64,000 nucleotides of DNA from Pseudonocardia alaniniphila (GCF_022524485.1 NZ_JAKXMK010000047.1:1-64000), one strand, 5' to 3'; counted from the first letter of the stretch, positions 46,194 to 54,769 are shown. Translations and numbers: made by a program. Notes: a model not told the origin generated them from the sequence alone.

Positions 46194-46330
46194 ATAGCCC
46201 CGTTGACGTTGTCGTCCTTATGGTCGGGATCAACGCACACCTACGCCATCACACGGCGTTAGTGATCAACGGCGATCGACATGTGCCGGCCAGGGCGCTG
46301 CGCGCGAAAGATTCATTCCAGGAGGCCTCG

Positions 46331-46378
46331 ATGGCCGAGTTCATGGTGTCCCTCGACGACCTGACGGCGATCGTCTGA
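46331..46378 (+). CDS. 15-residue micro-ORF with a strong ribosome site
   Basis: ATG at 46331 is preceded by AGGAGG with ideal spacing and the frame reads MAEFMVSLDDLTAIV before a TGA. The peptide does not resemble a known leader or RiPP precursor. It may be a translated leader for the genes that follow, or a small peptide in its own right. Its reality rests on the ribosome site alone. Confidence 0.4.
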   Translation: MAEFMVSLDDLTAIV

Positions 46379-46492
46379 CGCGTCCCCTGGTGCTGCGCAC
46401 CGGCCGCGGCGTCTGTTTCACGTCGATCTCGCGGTGCGACCAGTGAGGTTCTCTCGAAGATCGACTGCACGGACCAGAAAGGAGAAAACCAT

Positions 46493-46946
46493 ATGACCGC
46501 GCAGATCGACGCGCCCCAGGAGCCGCTCGGGTGGTTCGGCAGCGACACCCCGGAGAAGGAACCGGTCAAGGAGGACGTCTTCGCCACCATGGTGACCCAT
46601 CAGGGGATGCAGCAGCAGCGCGAGCTGTTCCCCTATTTCAGGCCGAACGACCTGGTTCCGGCCGGCGCGTTCTCGTCATCACCATCCGGATGAGACCGCT
46701 CGCACCACAGAACGAAGCCAAGGTGTTTCGGTGCTCCGAGTGCAATGAATTGATCTACCGGTACGACGAGGACATGCACGTCGGCCTTCCGCGGCGCCCA
46801 CGTCGCGGACAACATCCGGTTCTTCGCCGAACCGCTCCCCGGCCGGAAGGAGCCGGTAGGGCAACCCGGCGGCGCCGAGGACTTCGGTCCCGTGGGGGTG
46901 GACACCGAGTTGGTGCAGGGCATCCCCCGACGCGACGCCGGCTGAC
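46493..46946 (+). pseudogene. Unassigned gene whose coding signal changes frame twice (possible rubredoxin-like dioxygenase remnant)
   Basis: A good AAAGGAG precedes the ATG at 46493. The first frame codes 66 residues (TPEKEPVKEDVF, QQQRELFPYFRPNDL) to a TGA at 46691. From about 46675 the coding signal moves to another frame, which overlaps the TGA as ATGA at 46690 and reads RPLAPQNEAKVFRC, SECNELIYRYDEDM. From about 46785 it returns to the first frame (AHVADNIRFFAEPLPG, GVDTELVQGIPRR) and stops at 46944-46946. The RxRP ... FxCxxC ... LIYR pattern weakly recalls the C-terminal metal site of 3-hydroxyanthranilate dioxygenases. Frameshift mutations, sequence errors or recoding could explain it. 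Confidence 0.45.
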
Positions 46947-46982
46947 GGCGAAAGTCCGCTCTGGGTCCGCTGCGACGACGAG

Positions 46983-47639
46983 CTACGTCGCAGTTCCCCG
47001 CTCCAGCCGGGTGAGCCTCGACCGGATGTCCTCCAGAATGGCGCGAACCGGCGCGGACAGGCCTGCCGTGGCCTGCTGGGTTCGGCTGAACACCACGCCG
47101 GCGACCGCGGCACTGACCGCTGTGCGGAGCCTGGCGAGATCGGCGCTCATGGCTCGGAGAGCAACCGCGACGCCGTCGTCGTCCGGCCCGGCGGCGAGCC
47201 CCAGCAGCAGGTGTTCGCACCCGACGAAGTTGTGCTGCAGCCGGACCGCCTCGCTGACGGCTCGATCCAGAGCGCCGCGCAGATCAGTGCCGTTGCCGTG
47301 TCCCCGGGCCTCCGCGACGACGTCCGGCGGCTCCACGTCGAGCGCGGCGAGAACGGTCAACGCCAAGTTCTCGCCCTCCTCGACCAGGGCACTCAGGAGC
47401 TCGACAGTGGTGGCCGGCTTGTTGCGCAGCGCGCGATCGACCGCGCTCCGTGCCCGGGCTGTGAATCGATTCCAACTTGCCGTCTCGATCATCTCGAGTC
47501 CTCCGCTGGGCGCTGTGCCGCCGGTGGCTGCGAGTACCGCCTCTGCCAGCGCCTGTTGGCACACCGAGGACACCGGTACCCCGGCTTCCTTCACCGCGGC
47601 GGCCAGGTCGTCCGGCAGGTACACGTTGATCTTGGGCAC
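46983..47639 (-). CDS. Ribbon-helix-helix protein fused to a Clp N-terminal domain
   Basis: About 218 residues. Residues 1-40 (VPKINVYLPDDLAAAVKEAG, VSSVCQQALAEAV) look like a ribbon-helix-helix DNA-binding arm. Residues 55-150 are a double Clp_N repeat: WNRFTARARSAVDRALRNKP, VELLSALVEEGENLA, then VRLQHNFVGCEHLLLGLAAG. No AAA domain follows. The Clp_N part normally binds adaptor or substrate proteins. GTG at 47639 follows GGAGG by five bases. A GGGTTATAACCC palindrome just upstream suggests autoregulation. Confidence 0.8.
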   Translation of the reverse strand: MPKINVYLPDDLAAAVKEAGVPVSSVCQQALAEAVLAATGGTAPSGGLEMIETASWNRFTARARSAVDRALRNKPATTVELLSALVEEGENLALTVLAALDVEPPDVVAEARGHGNGTDLRGALDRAVSEAVRLQHNFVGCEHLLLGLAAGPDDDGVAVALRAMSADLARLRTAVSAAVAGVVFSRTQQATAGLSAPVRAILEDIRSRLTRLERGTAT

Positions 47640-47665
47640 AGCAGCCTCCGAGGCTATGGGCACAA

Positions 47666-47689
47666 GGGGTTATAACCCTCTATAACCCC
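47666..47689. promoter_or_regulatory. Nested TATAACCC palindromes, likely autoregulatory operator
   Basis: GGGTTATAACCC at 47667-47678 is a perfect palindrome. GGGGTTATA at 47666-47674 also forms a longer inverted repeat with TATAACCCC at 47681-47689. It is 27 bases upstream of the RHH-Clp_N start, as expected for an RHH operator. Confidence 0.6.
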
Positions 47690-47712
47690 ACACGCAAGCT
47701 GCTTATGTGCCG

Positions 47713-48075
47713 TCAGCGTCCGCGGCCCGATCGCCTCTCCGCGCAGGCGATGCAGGTCTCCGCCACGGGCAGTGCCTCCAGCCGCGCCTCGCCGATGGCA
47801 CGCCCACACCGCGCACACAGGCCATAACCACCCGCGGCCAGGCGATCCACCGCCCGATCCAGCGCGGCCAGATCCCGTCGGGCGCCGGCCAGCAGTCCCT
47901 GCAACTGCGCGCGCTGGACCGCGATCGTCACCCCTTCTGGATCGTGCTCGTCGTCGTGCGTGGTGAAGGCCTGTTCCTCCGCCAACGACCCGACCTGCCG
48001 CTCCAGCCCGGCGATCCGATCCGCCGTCTCCTCCCGCTCAACAGCGAGCCGCGCAGCGACTTCGGGCCTGTACAT
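47713..48075 (-). CDS. DksA/TraR-type zinc-finger protein
   Basis: About 120 residues: a coiled-coil N-terminal half (RLAVEREETADRIAGLERQV), then GGYGLCARCGRAIGEARL and CIACAERR, the four-cysteine zinc finger of DksA-like proteins, with pairs near 88/91 and 110/113. The family binds the RNA polymerase secondary channel, and in actinomycetes its members may answer stress. The ATG at 48075 is preferred to an in-frame TTG nine bases earlier. It lies just downstream of the RHH-Clp_N promoter region but is read toward it on the same strand. Confidence 0.82.
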   Translation of the reverse strand: MYRPEVAARLAVEREETADRIAGLERQVGSLAEEQAFTTHDDEHDPEGVTIAVQRAQLQGLLAGARRDLAALDRAVDRLAAGGYGLCARCGRAIGEARLEALPVAETCIACAERRSGRGR

Positions 48076-48460
48076 GCAGGTCAAACGGGCATGAGCGTGC
48101 GACGGTTCCGCTGGGCAAGCAACCGACGCCGGTACGCGCCCTTCCGAACCCTCACCGCGCCGGACTGGAAGGCGACCGTCCTCACCAGCCGCTTTCTCGA
48201 CTCCGGGCTCTCGCTTCTCGCAGCCGCGCTGGAGGAGTCCGCAGCGAGCGGCCGTCCCGGCACCTGCGAGATGGGGCCTACGTCCCGTGCGTGCGACCCG
48301 ACCGCAGCATCGAGCACCTCTGTCTGATCGAGCGCTAGGCCCCGATTACGGGTGACGAGCCGCCCACGCGCCAGCCTGTGGAGACCGACGCGTGACGGCC
48401 GGCAAGCATCAGGCCGCTGGATGGATCTCATCCAGCGGCCTGACCAAATTGCTTGTCGGA
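48076..48460. other. Intergenic stretch of about 385 bases with a strong hairpin
   Basis: No plausible gene is seen. Frames on the minus strand are Arg-rich and lack a ribosome site. The long perfect hairpin at 48409-48443 is the only clear element. Confidence 0.5.
48409..48443 (-). terminator. Perfect 15-pair hairpin terminator
   Basis: TCAGGCCGCTGGATG at 48409-48423 and CATCCAGCGGCCTGA at 48429-48443 pair fully around a five-base loop. It lies 18 bases past the stop of the small membrane protein at 48461 on the minus strand. No T-tract follows. Confidence 0.75.
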
Positions 48461-48814
48461 CTATCTGAGCTTGCCGGCGTGGAACCTGAGACCGGGGATC
48501 AGCCCGCCGAGAATTCCGGCGATAACACCGGTCAGGACCACCAACAACTGGATCCACGGGGATCCCATCACCTCGGGGACGGTTGCCGCCAGGACGATCG
48601 CCGTGATCACTCCGAGGGCGAGGCCACCCAGGCCTCCGAGCATGACGAAGCGAGCATCCCGCCGTTCACGCCGGCTCTGTTCCTCCTCGATTCTGGACTG
48701 ATACCAGGGAAGAACGGGATCGCCCTGAGAGGAAGAGGATGGAGTCTGTGCGGGCGGGATGGCCGTGCTGTAGAGATCTCCCTTGTCAGGCTTGGACCAA
48801 AGATCGTCAGTCAT
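48461..48814 (-). CDS. Small two-helix membrane protein of unknown function
   Basis: About 117 residues. A soluble, charged N-terminal half ends RIEEEQSRRERRDARF, then two hydrophobic helices follow (MLGGLGGLALGVITAIVLAA, LLVVLTGVIAGILGGLIPGL). I do not recognise the family. GGAGG lies ten bases before the ATG at 48814. It ends at the strong terminator at 48409-48443, so it is a separate transcript. Confidence 0.65.
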   Translation of the reverse strand: MTDDLWSKPDKGDLYSTAIPPAQTPSSSSQGDPVLPWYQSRIEEEQSRRERRDARFVMLGGLGGLALGVITAIVLAATVPEVMGSPWIQLLVVLTGVIAGILGGLIPGLRFHAGKLR

Positions 48815-49029
48815 CGATGCAGAACCTCCATTGGGGCATCGACCGGTCATGGCGGCTCAACGAGAGCGTGCTGGTCAGCCCTGATACCCGGACAGCAGGG
48901 TTTGCGCCAGGTGGCGCCGACGATGACAACACCATTCTCACACGTCACATCGTTTTGATGAAAAAGTAAGGACAAACCTCATCGCAGGCATCTCGGCGAA
49001 CCGCTAACCATCTGACTTTCAAATTTGCA

Positions 49030-49185
49030 ATGAGGGGCGCCGCGGCTCCCATCGGCCGCTCGGCGGAAGGCCTCCCGGGCGGAGTTCAGCTCGTCGGACC
49101 GACGGTCGAGGACCACACTCCCCTGCGCCTCGCCGAGCTCCTCGAACGCGAGTTCGACGGCTTCACCCCGCCTCCACCCTTCCGA
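49030..49185 (+). pseudogene. 3' remnant of an amidase-signature enzyme
   Basis: The frame reads GLPGGVQLVGPTVEDHTPLR, then LAELLEREFDGFTPPP, which is the conserved C-terminal segment of amidase-signature hydrolases (GLPVGVQLVGP...). The catalytic Ser-Ser-Lys core is absent and the sequence before 49030 is AT-rich and unrelated, so the rest was lost. The frame runs on in phase into the GlcG-like gene. It shows that an amidase once stood here. Confidence 0.65.
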
Positions 49186-49257
49186 GCATTGCTCGAGCCC
49201 CCGGGCGGGTACCTCGACTGCGGACAGAGCGCTCCACACCACAACCGAAGGAACGCC

Positions 49258-49659
49258 ATGACCGCACTGACGCTCGCCGACGCTCGCAAGATCATCGCTG
49301 CCGCCGAGGCCAAGGCCGAGGAGATCGGCCAACCCATGAACGTGGCGGTGGTCGATGCCGGCAGCAACCTCATCGCCCACATCCGCATGGACGGCGCCTG
49401 GATCGGGTCGGTCGACATCTCGATCAACAAGGCCTGGACCTCCCGTGCCTTCGACATCACGACGAAGCACCTCGGTGAGAACTCCCAGCCCGGCCAGGAC
49501 TTCTACGGAATCCTCGCCTCCAACAACGGCAAGGTGATGATCTTCGCCGGCGGAATCCCGCTCACCCGCGACGGCAAGGTGGTCGGCGCGATCGGCGTCA
49601 GCGGCGGCACCGGCGACCAGGACCAGACCGTCGCCGAAGCAGGCGCCGCCTCCCTCTGA
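49258..49659 (+). CDS. GlcG/HbpS-family haem-binding-type protein
   Basis: 133 residues matching the GlcG/DUF336 domain: LTLADARKIIAAAEAKAEEI, VAVVDAGSNLIAHIRMDGAW, FAGGIPLTRDGKVVGAIGVS and GGTGDQDQTVAEAG. Members are small flavin/haem-associated or glycolate- or glycerol-operon proteins of unclear role. AAGGA precedes the ATG at 49258. The amidase remnant lies directly upstream in the same frame. Amidase and GlcG-type genes are often neighbours in catabolic clusters, so this may be what is left of one. Confidence 0.82.
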   Translation: MTALTLADARKIIAAAEAKAEEIGQPMNVAVVDAGSNLIAHIRMDGAWIGSVDISINKAWTSRAFDITTKHLGENSQPGQDFYGILASNNGKVMIFAGGIPLTRDGKVVGAIGVSGGTGDQDQTVAEAGAASL

Positions 49660-49707
49660 CGCCGCGACGGTCCCGTCCACCGCTTCGTCGTCTTGACGAA
49701 GGAGGGC

Positions 49708-52452
49708 TCAGCGGCGTAATTGCCGTCGTGAGGTGATGTTGAGTTTGGTGAAGATTCTGCTCATGTGCCATTCGATGGTGCGGGGGCTGAGGAAGAGCCG
49801 GGATGCGATCTCGGGATTGGACAACCCCTCGCGGACCAGGCGGACGATCTGCATCTCCTGAGCGGTGAGCTCGTTGCAGGTCTCCACATTGCGCTTTCGC
49901 GCCGTCGCGCCGGTGGCTCCCAGCTCACGAGCAGCGCGCCGGGCGAACCCCTCCGCGCCCATCTCGCTGAACATCTCGTGCGCCGTCCGCAACTGTTCAT
50001 GCGCGTCCGACCGCCGCCGCTCACGACGCAGCCACTCACCGTAAACCAGATGCGCCCGCGCCAGCTCACCGCGAATGCCGGTGCGACCCAGACGCTCTAT
50101 CGCCTCACGGTAGGCACTCTCGGCGGCCTGCCCGCCGCTGAGCAGGCCACGGCAGCGCGCCTCCATCCCCAGCGCCCAGTCGGTGCCACTGGCCCTGGTC
50201 AGCGGGCTGAGCCGCTGGAACGCCTGAGCCGCAAGTGCCGGCTGCCGGACACGGACGGCGGCTGTGACGAGCTCGACCAGGGATGCCCAGGTCGGCATGC
50301 CGATCTCCACGGGCGGGTCGGTGGCCTGCCGCGCAGCCGTCAGCGCCTCGTCGTACTTGCCGACGCCGTTGCACAGCAGGGCTTTCATCCACCCGCAGCA
50401 GATCACGCCGGTCCCCTCGCCGCGGCGCGTGTTCTCCTCGAAGGCAGCCTCGATCAGCTCGAGGGTTTCCGCTTCGCGACCCTGCCAGGCAGGGAGCAAC
50501 ATGGTGCCGTACGACGCGACGGGCAGAACGGTCTCCCCGAGCACCACCTTCTGTTCCTCGAGCAGGGACGCCGCCACGTTCAGCTCGCCGGCGAAGGTGT
50601 GCCAGCTGATGCGGGCCGTCAGGGCGAGCGGCAGCAGTGCGAGCGCGCCGGCATCGCGGGCGAGCTGGAGGTAACGCATGCTGAGCACGTCATAGGTTTC
50701 GTCGTCCGCGAGAAGCGCGGCGACGGCGATGTAGGTGAACCAGGGCACGCTCAGGCCCTCGTTCCCGGAGGGGCCTCGGTCGCGGAAGACTCGAAGTGCC
50801 CGCTTCAGGCTGGGGGCGGCAGCCACGTATCCCTCCGTGAAGCGCAGCGCCAAGGCGTCGAGGAGGAGATCCGCGGTCGACGGACGCGGCGGCACCGGTG
50901 CGTTCCGGACGGCCTCGCCCACCTCGCGCATGTCGCCGCCGCTGGCGAGATGGGCGGCGAACCAGGCAGCCATCGACGCATCCAGGTACGTGTCGCGAGC
51001 CAGCCGGAGGTCCAGTGGCTCCAACTGGGCGGCAGCTTTGAGCAGTAGCGACGAGACCTCACCCCCGCGGTTCATCGTGAATGCGATCCGCGCACGCAGC
51101 AGGTCGACCTCGGCGCGCTGGAGCTCGGCCAGCGAGCTCGCCTTCGCCACGGAAAGCAGTCTCAGCGACGAGTCGGGCAGGCCGGCGAGGTGTTTGGCCC
51201 GTGCCGCAGCGAGTGCTCGCTGCCCGCGCTGTCGCGGGTCCGGCGTCAGCTCGGTTGCACGTTCGAGGAATGCGGCTGCCGCGGCCAGACCGCCGCGAGC
51301 TTGCGCTCGCCCAGCCGAGCCTTCGAGTTCGAAAGCGACGTCCTCGTCGGGTTCGGCCGCCGCCTGAGCGTTGTGCCAGGCGCGCCGGTCCGGATCGGCA
51401 TCCGGATCGGTGACCTGCGCCAGAGCCAGATGCGTGGCCCGCCGGCTCTCCGGCGGCGCCGCGCGGTAGATCGCCGACCGCACCAATGGATGCCGAAACC
51501 GCACCCGGTCGCCGAAATCGACCAAGCCCGCCGCTGCCGCCGGCGCCGCCGCTTCGACGCCGACGCCGAGCCGCTCACCCGCCCGCCACATCAACACCGG
51601 GTCACCCACCGGCTCCGCCGCCGCCACCAGCAACAACTGCCGAGTCTCCACCGGCAGGGCCGCGATCTGCCGCCGATAACTCTTCTCAATCTGACGCGGC
51701 AGCCTGCCCCGACCCGAGAGCCCGAACCCGCCCGCCAACTCCGTCGGCGTGAACCCTCTCGGCAACTCCAGAAGCGCAAGCGGATTGCCCTGGGTCTCCG
51801 CGAGCACCCGCTCCAGCACCCGCTCATCGACCGGACCGCGATGCTCCGACAACAACAGCGCGCGCGCATCCTCGTCGGGCAGGCCGGTGACCAGTACCTC
51901 CGCCAGACCATCCAACTCCGGCACCTCGGAATGCTCCCGGCCCGTGGTGGACTCACGCACCGCGAAAACGATCGCCACCGACTCCGCCAGCAGCCTGCGC
52001 GCAACGAATCCGAGCACCTGCGCTGACGCACGATCCAGCCATTGCGCGTCATCCACCACACACACCAGTGGCCGTTCCCGGGCAGCCTCGGCGAACATTC
52101 CCAGGACCGCCATCCCGACAAGGAAACGATCAGGCGGACTACCGGCGCTCAACCCGAAAGCGGTACTCACCGCCCCCTTCTGCGCATCCGGCAGAAGCGC
52201 GAGCTGATCCAGCATCGGCGCACACACCTGGTGCAACCCGGCGAAAGCCAACTCCATCTCGGCCTGCACACCCGTGGCCCGTACCACTCGGCAGTCCGCC
52301 GACCGCCCCAGCAGATACTCCAGCAACGTCGTCTTGCCCACACCGGCGTCACCGCGCACTACCAAGGCGCGGCTCTGTCCCGTCCGGACACCTTCGAGCA
52401 GCCGGTTGAGCAGATCACGCTCGCTGCGCCGGTCCAGCAATACCGCTGTCAC
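49708..52452 (-). CDS. Large ATP-binding LuxR-family regulator (LAL type)
   Basis: 914 residues. GDAGVGKT at 34-41 is Walker A, LVCVVDDAQWLD is Walker B, a long helical middle follows and the C-terminal LuxR helix-turn-helix reads EMQIVRLVREGLSNPEIASR, SPRTIEWHMSRIFTKLNITS. It aligns along its length with the protein at 9122-11839 (shared VQAEMELAFAGLHQVCAPML, FRHPLVRSAIYRA), so the two are paralogues. GTG start at 52452. Target unknown; the GlcG-like gene is convergent. Confidence 0.88.
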   Translation of the reverse strand: MTAVLLDRRSERDLLNRLLEGVRTGQSRALVVRGDAGVGKTTLLEYLLGRSADCRVVRATGVQAEMELAFAGLHQVCAPMLDQLALLPDAQKGAVSTAFGLSAGSPPDRFLVGMAVLGMFAEAARERPLVCVVDDAQWLDRASAQVLGFVARRLLAESVAIVFAVRESTTGREHSEVPELDGLAEVLVTGLPDEDARALLLSEHRGPVDERVLERVLAETQGNPLALLELPRGFTPTELAGGFGLSGRGRLPRQIEKSYRRQIAALPVETRQLLLVAAAEPVGDPVLMWRAGERLGVGVEAAAPAAAAGLVDFGDRVRFRHPLVRSAIYRAAPPESRRATHLALAQVTDPDADPDRRAWHNAQAAAEPDEDVAFELEGSAGRAQARGGLAAAAAFLERATELTPDPRQRGQRALAAARAKHLAGLPDSSLRLLSVAKASSLAELQRAEVDLLRARIAFTMNRGGEVSSLLLKAAAQLEPLDLRLARDTYLDASMAAWFAAHLASGGDMREVGEAVRNAPVPPRPSTADLLLDALALRFTEGYVAAAPSLKRALRVFRDRGPSGNEGLSVPWFTYIAVAALLADDETYDVLSMRYLQLARDAGALALLPLALTARISWHTFAGELNVAASLLEEQKVVLGETVLPVASYGTMLLPAWQGREAETLELIEAAFEENTRRGEGTGVICCGWMKALLCNGVGKYDEALTAARQATDPPVEIGMPTWASLVELVTAAVRVRQPALAAQAFQRLSPLTRASGTDWALGMEARCRGLLSGGQAAESAYREAIERLGRTGIRGELARAHLVYGEWLRRERRRSDAHEQLRTAHEMFSEMGAEGFARRAARELGATGATARKRNVETCNELTAQEMQIVRLVREGLSNPEIASRLFLSPRTIEWHMSRIFTKLNITSRRQLRR

Positions 52453-52662
52453 CTGTCAGCCCATCGTCGAGGCACCACACGTTATTGCGACGCCGATCCG
52501 GGCGCCATCCTCTGGGACTCAGGACGGTGTGCCCAGCTATTCGCCCGCCGGCCCAGATGAACACCGATCCCCGTCCTATCGGACGCAATCCGTGCCGCCG
52601 CCCGGCAGGACGGATTGCGCCCTGCGCCGAGGGAATCTCAGCGGAATGGTCGATCGTGGCTA

Positions 52663-53316
52663 CTACACCTTGCCCGTAGGCGACGGGTGGTTCTCGGCGT
52701 GGTGACGCTGGTAGTGGCGCGCGACGCGAGCCCGGTTGCCGCACACGGCCGAGCACCATTCCCTCCGCGGATGCTGCTTGACGAAGTACAGGAGACAGCC
52801 AGGGGCCAGACACGCGCGGAGCTGGTTGCGTTGCGCGCCCGCGAAGAGCTCGACGGCCTGGTGAGCGATCAGGGAGACCGCGAGTTCGCCGGGGGCGCCG
52901 GTTGTCCGGAAGGCTCGCGCCGGCTCCCCGCGGGCCGGCCAGAGCAGCTCGGGCCAGGCCGGCGCGAGAGCGTTGACGGTGTCGATCGCGTCCTGCCGCG
53001 CCGGGATGGTGGACGTCACCGGAGCACGTGGATCGTCAGTCGTCTCCGCAGCCAATCGGCGCAGAGCGGCGCGCAACCCGCGCAACCGCCCGGCGACCTC
53101 AGCAGTGGCTCCCCCGCCGAGCTCCGCCGAATCCACGCTTCCGCCGGACTCCACCTCCAGACGATCGCCGACCGCGTACAGCCAGCCGACCGCGGCGGCG
53201 TCGTCACTCAGTGCGTCCTGCACGTCGCCCCGGTCGATCCGGACCGTGTTCATCAGCTCAACCGCAAGCGGCTCACCGAGCAACGTGGCGCCCGCGGGCA
53301 CCTCTGGACGTCTCAT
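52663..53316 (-). CDS. CGNR zinc-finger transcriptional regulator
   Basis: 217 residues. The C-terminal CGNR domain has RACLAPGCLLYFVKQHPRRE, then WCSAVCGNRARVARHY, with four zinc-ligating cysteines at about 168-193. The N-terminal part (GEPLAVELMNTV) matches the ABATE domain that precedes CGNR in stress regulators. It is divergent from the AhpD-like gene, with a short inverted repeat in the spacer, so it probably controls that gene. ATG at 53316 follows GGTGGG. Confidence 0.86.
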   Translation of the reverse strand: MRRPEVPAGATLLGEPLAVELMNTVRIDRGDVQDALSDDAAAVGWLYAVGDRLEVESGGSVDSAELGGGATAEVAGRLRGLRAALRRLAAETTDDPRAPVTSTIPARQDAIDTVNALAPAWPELLWPARGEPARAFRTTGAPGELAVSLIAHQAVELFAGAQRNQLRACLAPGCLLYFVKQHPRREWCSAVCGNRARVARHYQRHHAENHPSPTGKV

Positions 53317-53333
53317 CTGCCCACCGTACCACG

Positions 53334-53402
53334 CAAACTAATGGTTTGATGCCGATCTCCCCATTTGACAGCAGCCCACACGCGTGGCAGCGTGGCTAAT
53401 GG
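53334..53402. promoter_or_regulatory. Repeats in the CGNR/AhpD divergent spacer
   Basis: CAAAC-TAATG-GTTTG at 53334-53348 is an inverted repeat. Its CTAATGG core recurs at 53396-53402, each time followed by a GATGCCG a few bases on, so it is a direct repeat as well. TTGACA lies between them at 53365-53370 and may be a -35 element for the AhpD-like gene. Confidence 0.45.
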
Positions 53403-53466
53403 ATGCGATGCCGTCCATACATTAGAATCTGGAAAGTGGTCATACCGCCACGGAAAGGACACCACC

Positions 53467-54015
53467 ATGTCCGCGCTGCCTCAGATCGAACCCGCCGACG
53501 CCATGGGCGCCGCAGCCGACGTGCTCGTCCAGACGAGGAAGACCCTCGGGTCCGTCCCGAACATGGCCAAGGCCATGGCCAACAGTCCCGCTGTGCTGAA
53601 GGGCTACCTCGCGCTGTCCACCGCCCTGAGCGGTGGAGTGATCTCCGCGCCCGCACGTGAGCAGCTCGCCCTCGCCGCGGCCGAGTACAACCGCTGCGAG
53701 TACTGCCTGTCGGCCCACACCTTCATCGGTTCGAAGGTCGCCAAGCTCAGCCCCGAGGAGATCGAGCGCGCGCGGCACGCCGAGTCCTCCGATCCTCACG
53801 TCGCCGCTCTCCTGGCGCTGTCCGACGCCATCGCCAGGGGACGCGGCGCCGTCGACGACACCGTGCTCAAGACCGCCCGAGCCGCCGGGGTTTCCGACGC
53901 CGAGATCGCCGAGGTCGTCGGCAACCTCGCGCTCAACATCCTCACCAACTACTTCAACATCCTCGCGGACACCGACAACGACTTCCCGGCCGTCACACCG
54001 CACGAGCAGAACTGA
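53467..54015 (+). CDS. AhpD-like carboxymuconolactone decarboxylase-family protein
   Basis: 182 residues. CEYCLSAHTFIGSK holds the CxxC-x3-H redox motif of AhpD-type proteins, with REQLALAAAEYNRC before it. These proteins act as small peroxidase or disulfide reductase partners. AAGGA precedes the ATG at 53467. It is divergent from the CGNR regulator and ends before the strong terminator at 54105-54150. Confidence 0.88.
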   Translation: MSALPQIEPADAMGAAADVLVQTRKTLGSVPNMAKAMANSPAVLKGYLALSTALSGGVISAPAREQLALAAAEYNRCEYCLSAHTFIGSKVAKLSPEEIERARHAESSDPHVAALLALSDAIARGRGAVDDTVLKTARAAGVSDAEIAEVVGNLALNILTNYFNILADTDNDFPAVTPHEQN

Positions 54016-54104
54016 CGCCGACACCCAACTGGTCGGAGTGACCCGGATCCGATCACGAGCCAGGCCGAGGACCACCTTTCAGATGGTGGGAACCGGCCGA
54101 CCGA

Positions 54105-54150
54105 GCTCCGTGGCCGAGGGGCTCACCGAAGAGCTCCTCGGCCACGGAGC
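54105..54150 (+). terminator. Perfect 15-pair hairpin terminator after the AhpD-like gene
   Basis: GCTCCGTGGCCGAGG at 54105-54119 and CCTCGGCCACGGAGC at 54136-54150 form a perfect stem around a 16-base loop, about 90 bases past the stop of the AhpD-like gene. Confidence 0.7.
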
Positions 54151-54262
54151 GCCAATCTGCTGACCGAGGACAGCAGCAACGACGGCGCGACGAATGTCGA
54201 AACGGCCGTGTCGGCCCCGACTCCATGACGGATCGTCTGACACCACCTCCGAAGGAGCCCCG

Positions 54263-54769
54263 ATGTCCCGTCCCGCCATGGAGTCCGCCCGCGTCGTCCA
54301 GGTCGCCGCCGGTATCGAGTACACCGACCGAGCGGCGCCCGTCCGCGACGGCCGTCACCAGGCGCTCGACGTCCTCATCGGCAAGTGGATCAACGAAGGT
54401 CGCACGATCGGGACCACGCAGACCCCCTCGGTTCCGATCCTCACCAGCGACGTCTACGAGTGGGCGCCCGGTGGGTTCGTCGTGGTGCACTCGGCCTTCG
54501 GGAGGATCGGCGACACGGCTGTCGGCGGCGTCGAGATCATCGGCGTCGACGGCGAGGCGTACGGCTCCACGTTCCACGACAGCTTCGGCAACGTCCACCG
54601 CTCACGGCTGGAGATCGAGGGCGATGTGATCAGGTGGATCGGAGAGCGAACGCGCTGCACCGTCACGATGACCGACGCCGGCATGACCCAGGTTGCCCAC
54701 CACGAGTCCAGCGCCGACGGCGTGAGCTGGGCCGCATCGATGGACGTGACGCTGCGCAAGATCACCTGA
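54263..54769 (+). CDS. DUF1579-like small protein
   Basis: 168 residues. LDVLIGKWINEGRTIGTT, VYEWAPGGFVVVHSAFGRIG, IIGVDGEAYGSTFHDSFGN and the late VTMTDAGMTQVAHHESSADG follow the pattern of DUF1579-type lipocalin-like proteins. No enzymatic residues are evident. GAAGGAG precedes the ATG by five bases. It is on the same strand as msrA, 142 bases upstream, and may be part of the same stress-related group. Confidence 0.7.
   Translation: MSRPAMESARVVQVAAGIEYTDRAAPVRDGRHQALDVLIGKWINEGRTIGTTQTPSVPILTSDVYEWAPGGFVVVHSAFGRIGDTAVGGVEIIGVDGEAYGSTFHDSFGNVHRSRLEIEGDVIRWIGERTRCTVTMTDAGMTQVAHHESSADGVSWAASMDVTLRKIT

Noticed and set aside
48081..48557. 158-codon minus-strand open frame
   Set aside because: Arg-rich, crosses a terminator hairpin and overlaps the end of a better gene.
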